Shown in pieces: positions 63,906-64,000 of a DNA stretch of 64,000 nucleotides. Source of the DNA: Streptomyces sp. T12 (GTDB lineage: Bacteria; Actinomycetota; Actinomycetes; Streptomycetales; Streptomycetaceae); assembly GCF_028736035.1 (NCBI RefSeq), contig NZ_CP117866.1, positions 3,100,001 to 3,164,000 of the forward strand, in the 5' to 3' direction. The first letter of the stretch is position 1; the number at the start of each line of letters is the position of its first letter. The notes below the pieces were generated by a model, which saw only the letters and a list, made by a program, of their open reading frames with translations, had not been told where the DNA came from and did not search any database. The translations under genes were made by a program, and so were the position numbers.

Positions 63906-64000
63906 ATGGAAGACAAGAACTGGACCGTCCGGATCCACATCACCGAGGACGGCGACGACACCCGCGCCGAGGCCGTGCTGACCACGCAGGACGCATCTCA
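63906..64000 (+). CDS. DUF1876-like protein (3' end outside window)
   Basis: The first 31 codons read MEDKNWTVRIHITEDGDD then TRAEAVLTTQDAS. The W-x-V-x-I-x-I-x-E-D start and the TRAEA that follows match DUF1876, a small actinobacterial dsRBD-like fold of unknown role. Divergent from the DUF6424-like pseudogene. Only the start is visible. Confidence 0.65.
   Translation, partial: MEDKNWTVRIHITEDGDDTRAEAVLTTQDAS

Overview
The window is high-G+C actinobacterial DNA, almost certainly from a Streptomyces chromosome. Signs are GTG/TTG starts, strong third-position G/C, ATGA-type overlaps, and recognisable Streptomyces neighbourhoods: MatB malonyl-CoA synthetase, an MreB-like Mbl, a SAV_2336-type protein and MAB_1171c-type genes. 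The one clearly AT-richer stretch is about 31.0-35.0 kb.

Layout. 0-2.8 kb: sugar ABC transporter (binding protein and two permeases, minus strand) behind a palindromic operator. 3.0-6.3 kb: HExxH peptidase, MAB_1171c-type membrane protein and FAD oxidoreductase, overlapping genes. 6.3-8.0 kb: IclR regulator and SMP-30 lactonase. 8.3-11.0 kb: small secreted and membrane proteins and a secreted metzincin. 11.0-25.4 kb: PucR regulator and a DUF2613-like small protein facing a DUF3068 protein, then a nine-gene, mostly translationally coupled envelope-glycan operon built around a 1586-residue AftD-like arabinofuranosyltransferase homologue. 25.5-30.2 kb: ATP-grasp protein, MerR-PP2C fusion, secreted protein, VanZ-family protein.

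Accessory region. At 30.53 kb lies a 56-bp 3' fragment of tRNA-Ser(GGA) with its terminator, a probable attachment-site scar. To its right are a 1301-residue endonuclease-like NACHT NTPase (a candidate standalone anti-phage gene), a decayed IS5-type transposase, XRE and GNAT genes, an RsbW-like ATPase, and a graspetide RiPP cluster (tgmA precursor, tgmB ATP-grasp ligase, tgmC PCMT-type methyltransferase). tgmB carries a single frameshift. No integrase is visible.

Core region resumes. 41.3-45.0 kb: membrane acyltransferase coupled to a GT2 synthase with fused, degenerate receiver and GGDEF domains. 45.1-50.3 kb: malonate module (GntR regulator, MatC-type permease, MatB, carboxyltransferase) with two identical inverted operators in the divergent promoter. 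50.4-58.0 kb: three-gene conflict/signalling system made of a trypsin-VMAP protein, a MoxR AAA+ ATPase and a 1565-residue protein with vWA-like, pseudokinase, SARP/BTAD and HAD-like regions. 58.2-62.7 kb: mbl, lipoprotein and two-component system. 62.8-64.0 kb: a small protein, a DUF6424-like pseudogene broken by a 38-bp repeat, and the start of a DUF1876-like gene.

The strongest leads for a little-described system are the trypsin-VMAP/MoxR/vWA-pseudokinase trio, the endonuclease-NACHT gene, and the PCMT-containing graspetide cluster. Two copies of a short Streptomyces hairpin repeat (13981-14022 and 63621-63658) are also notable. One is carried in frame inside a glycosyltransferase gene and the other disrupts a gene.
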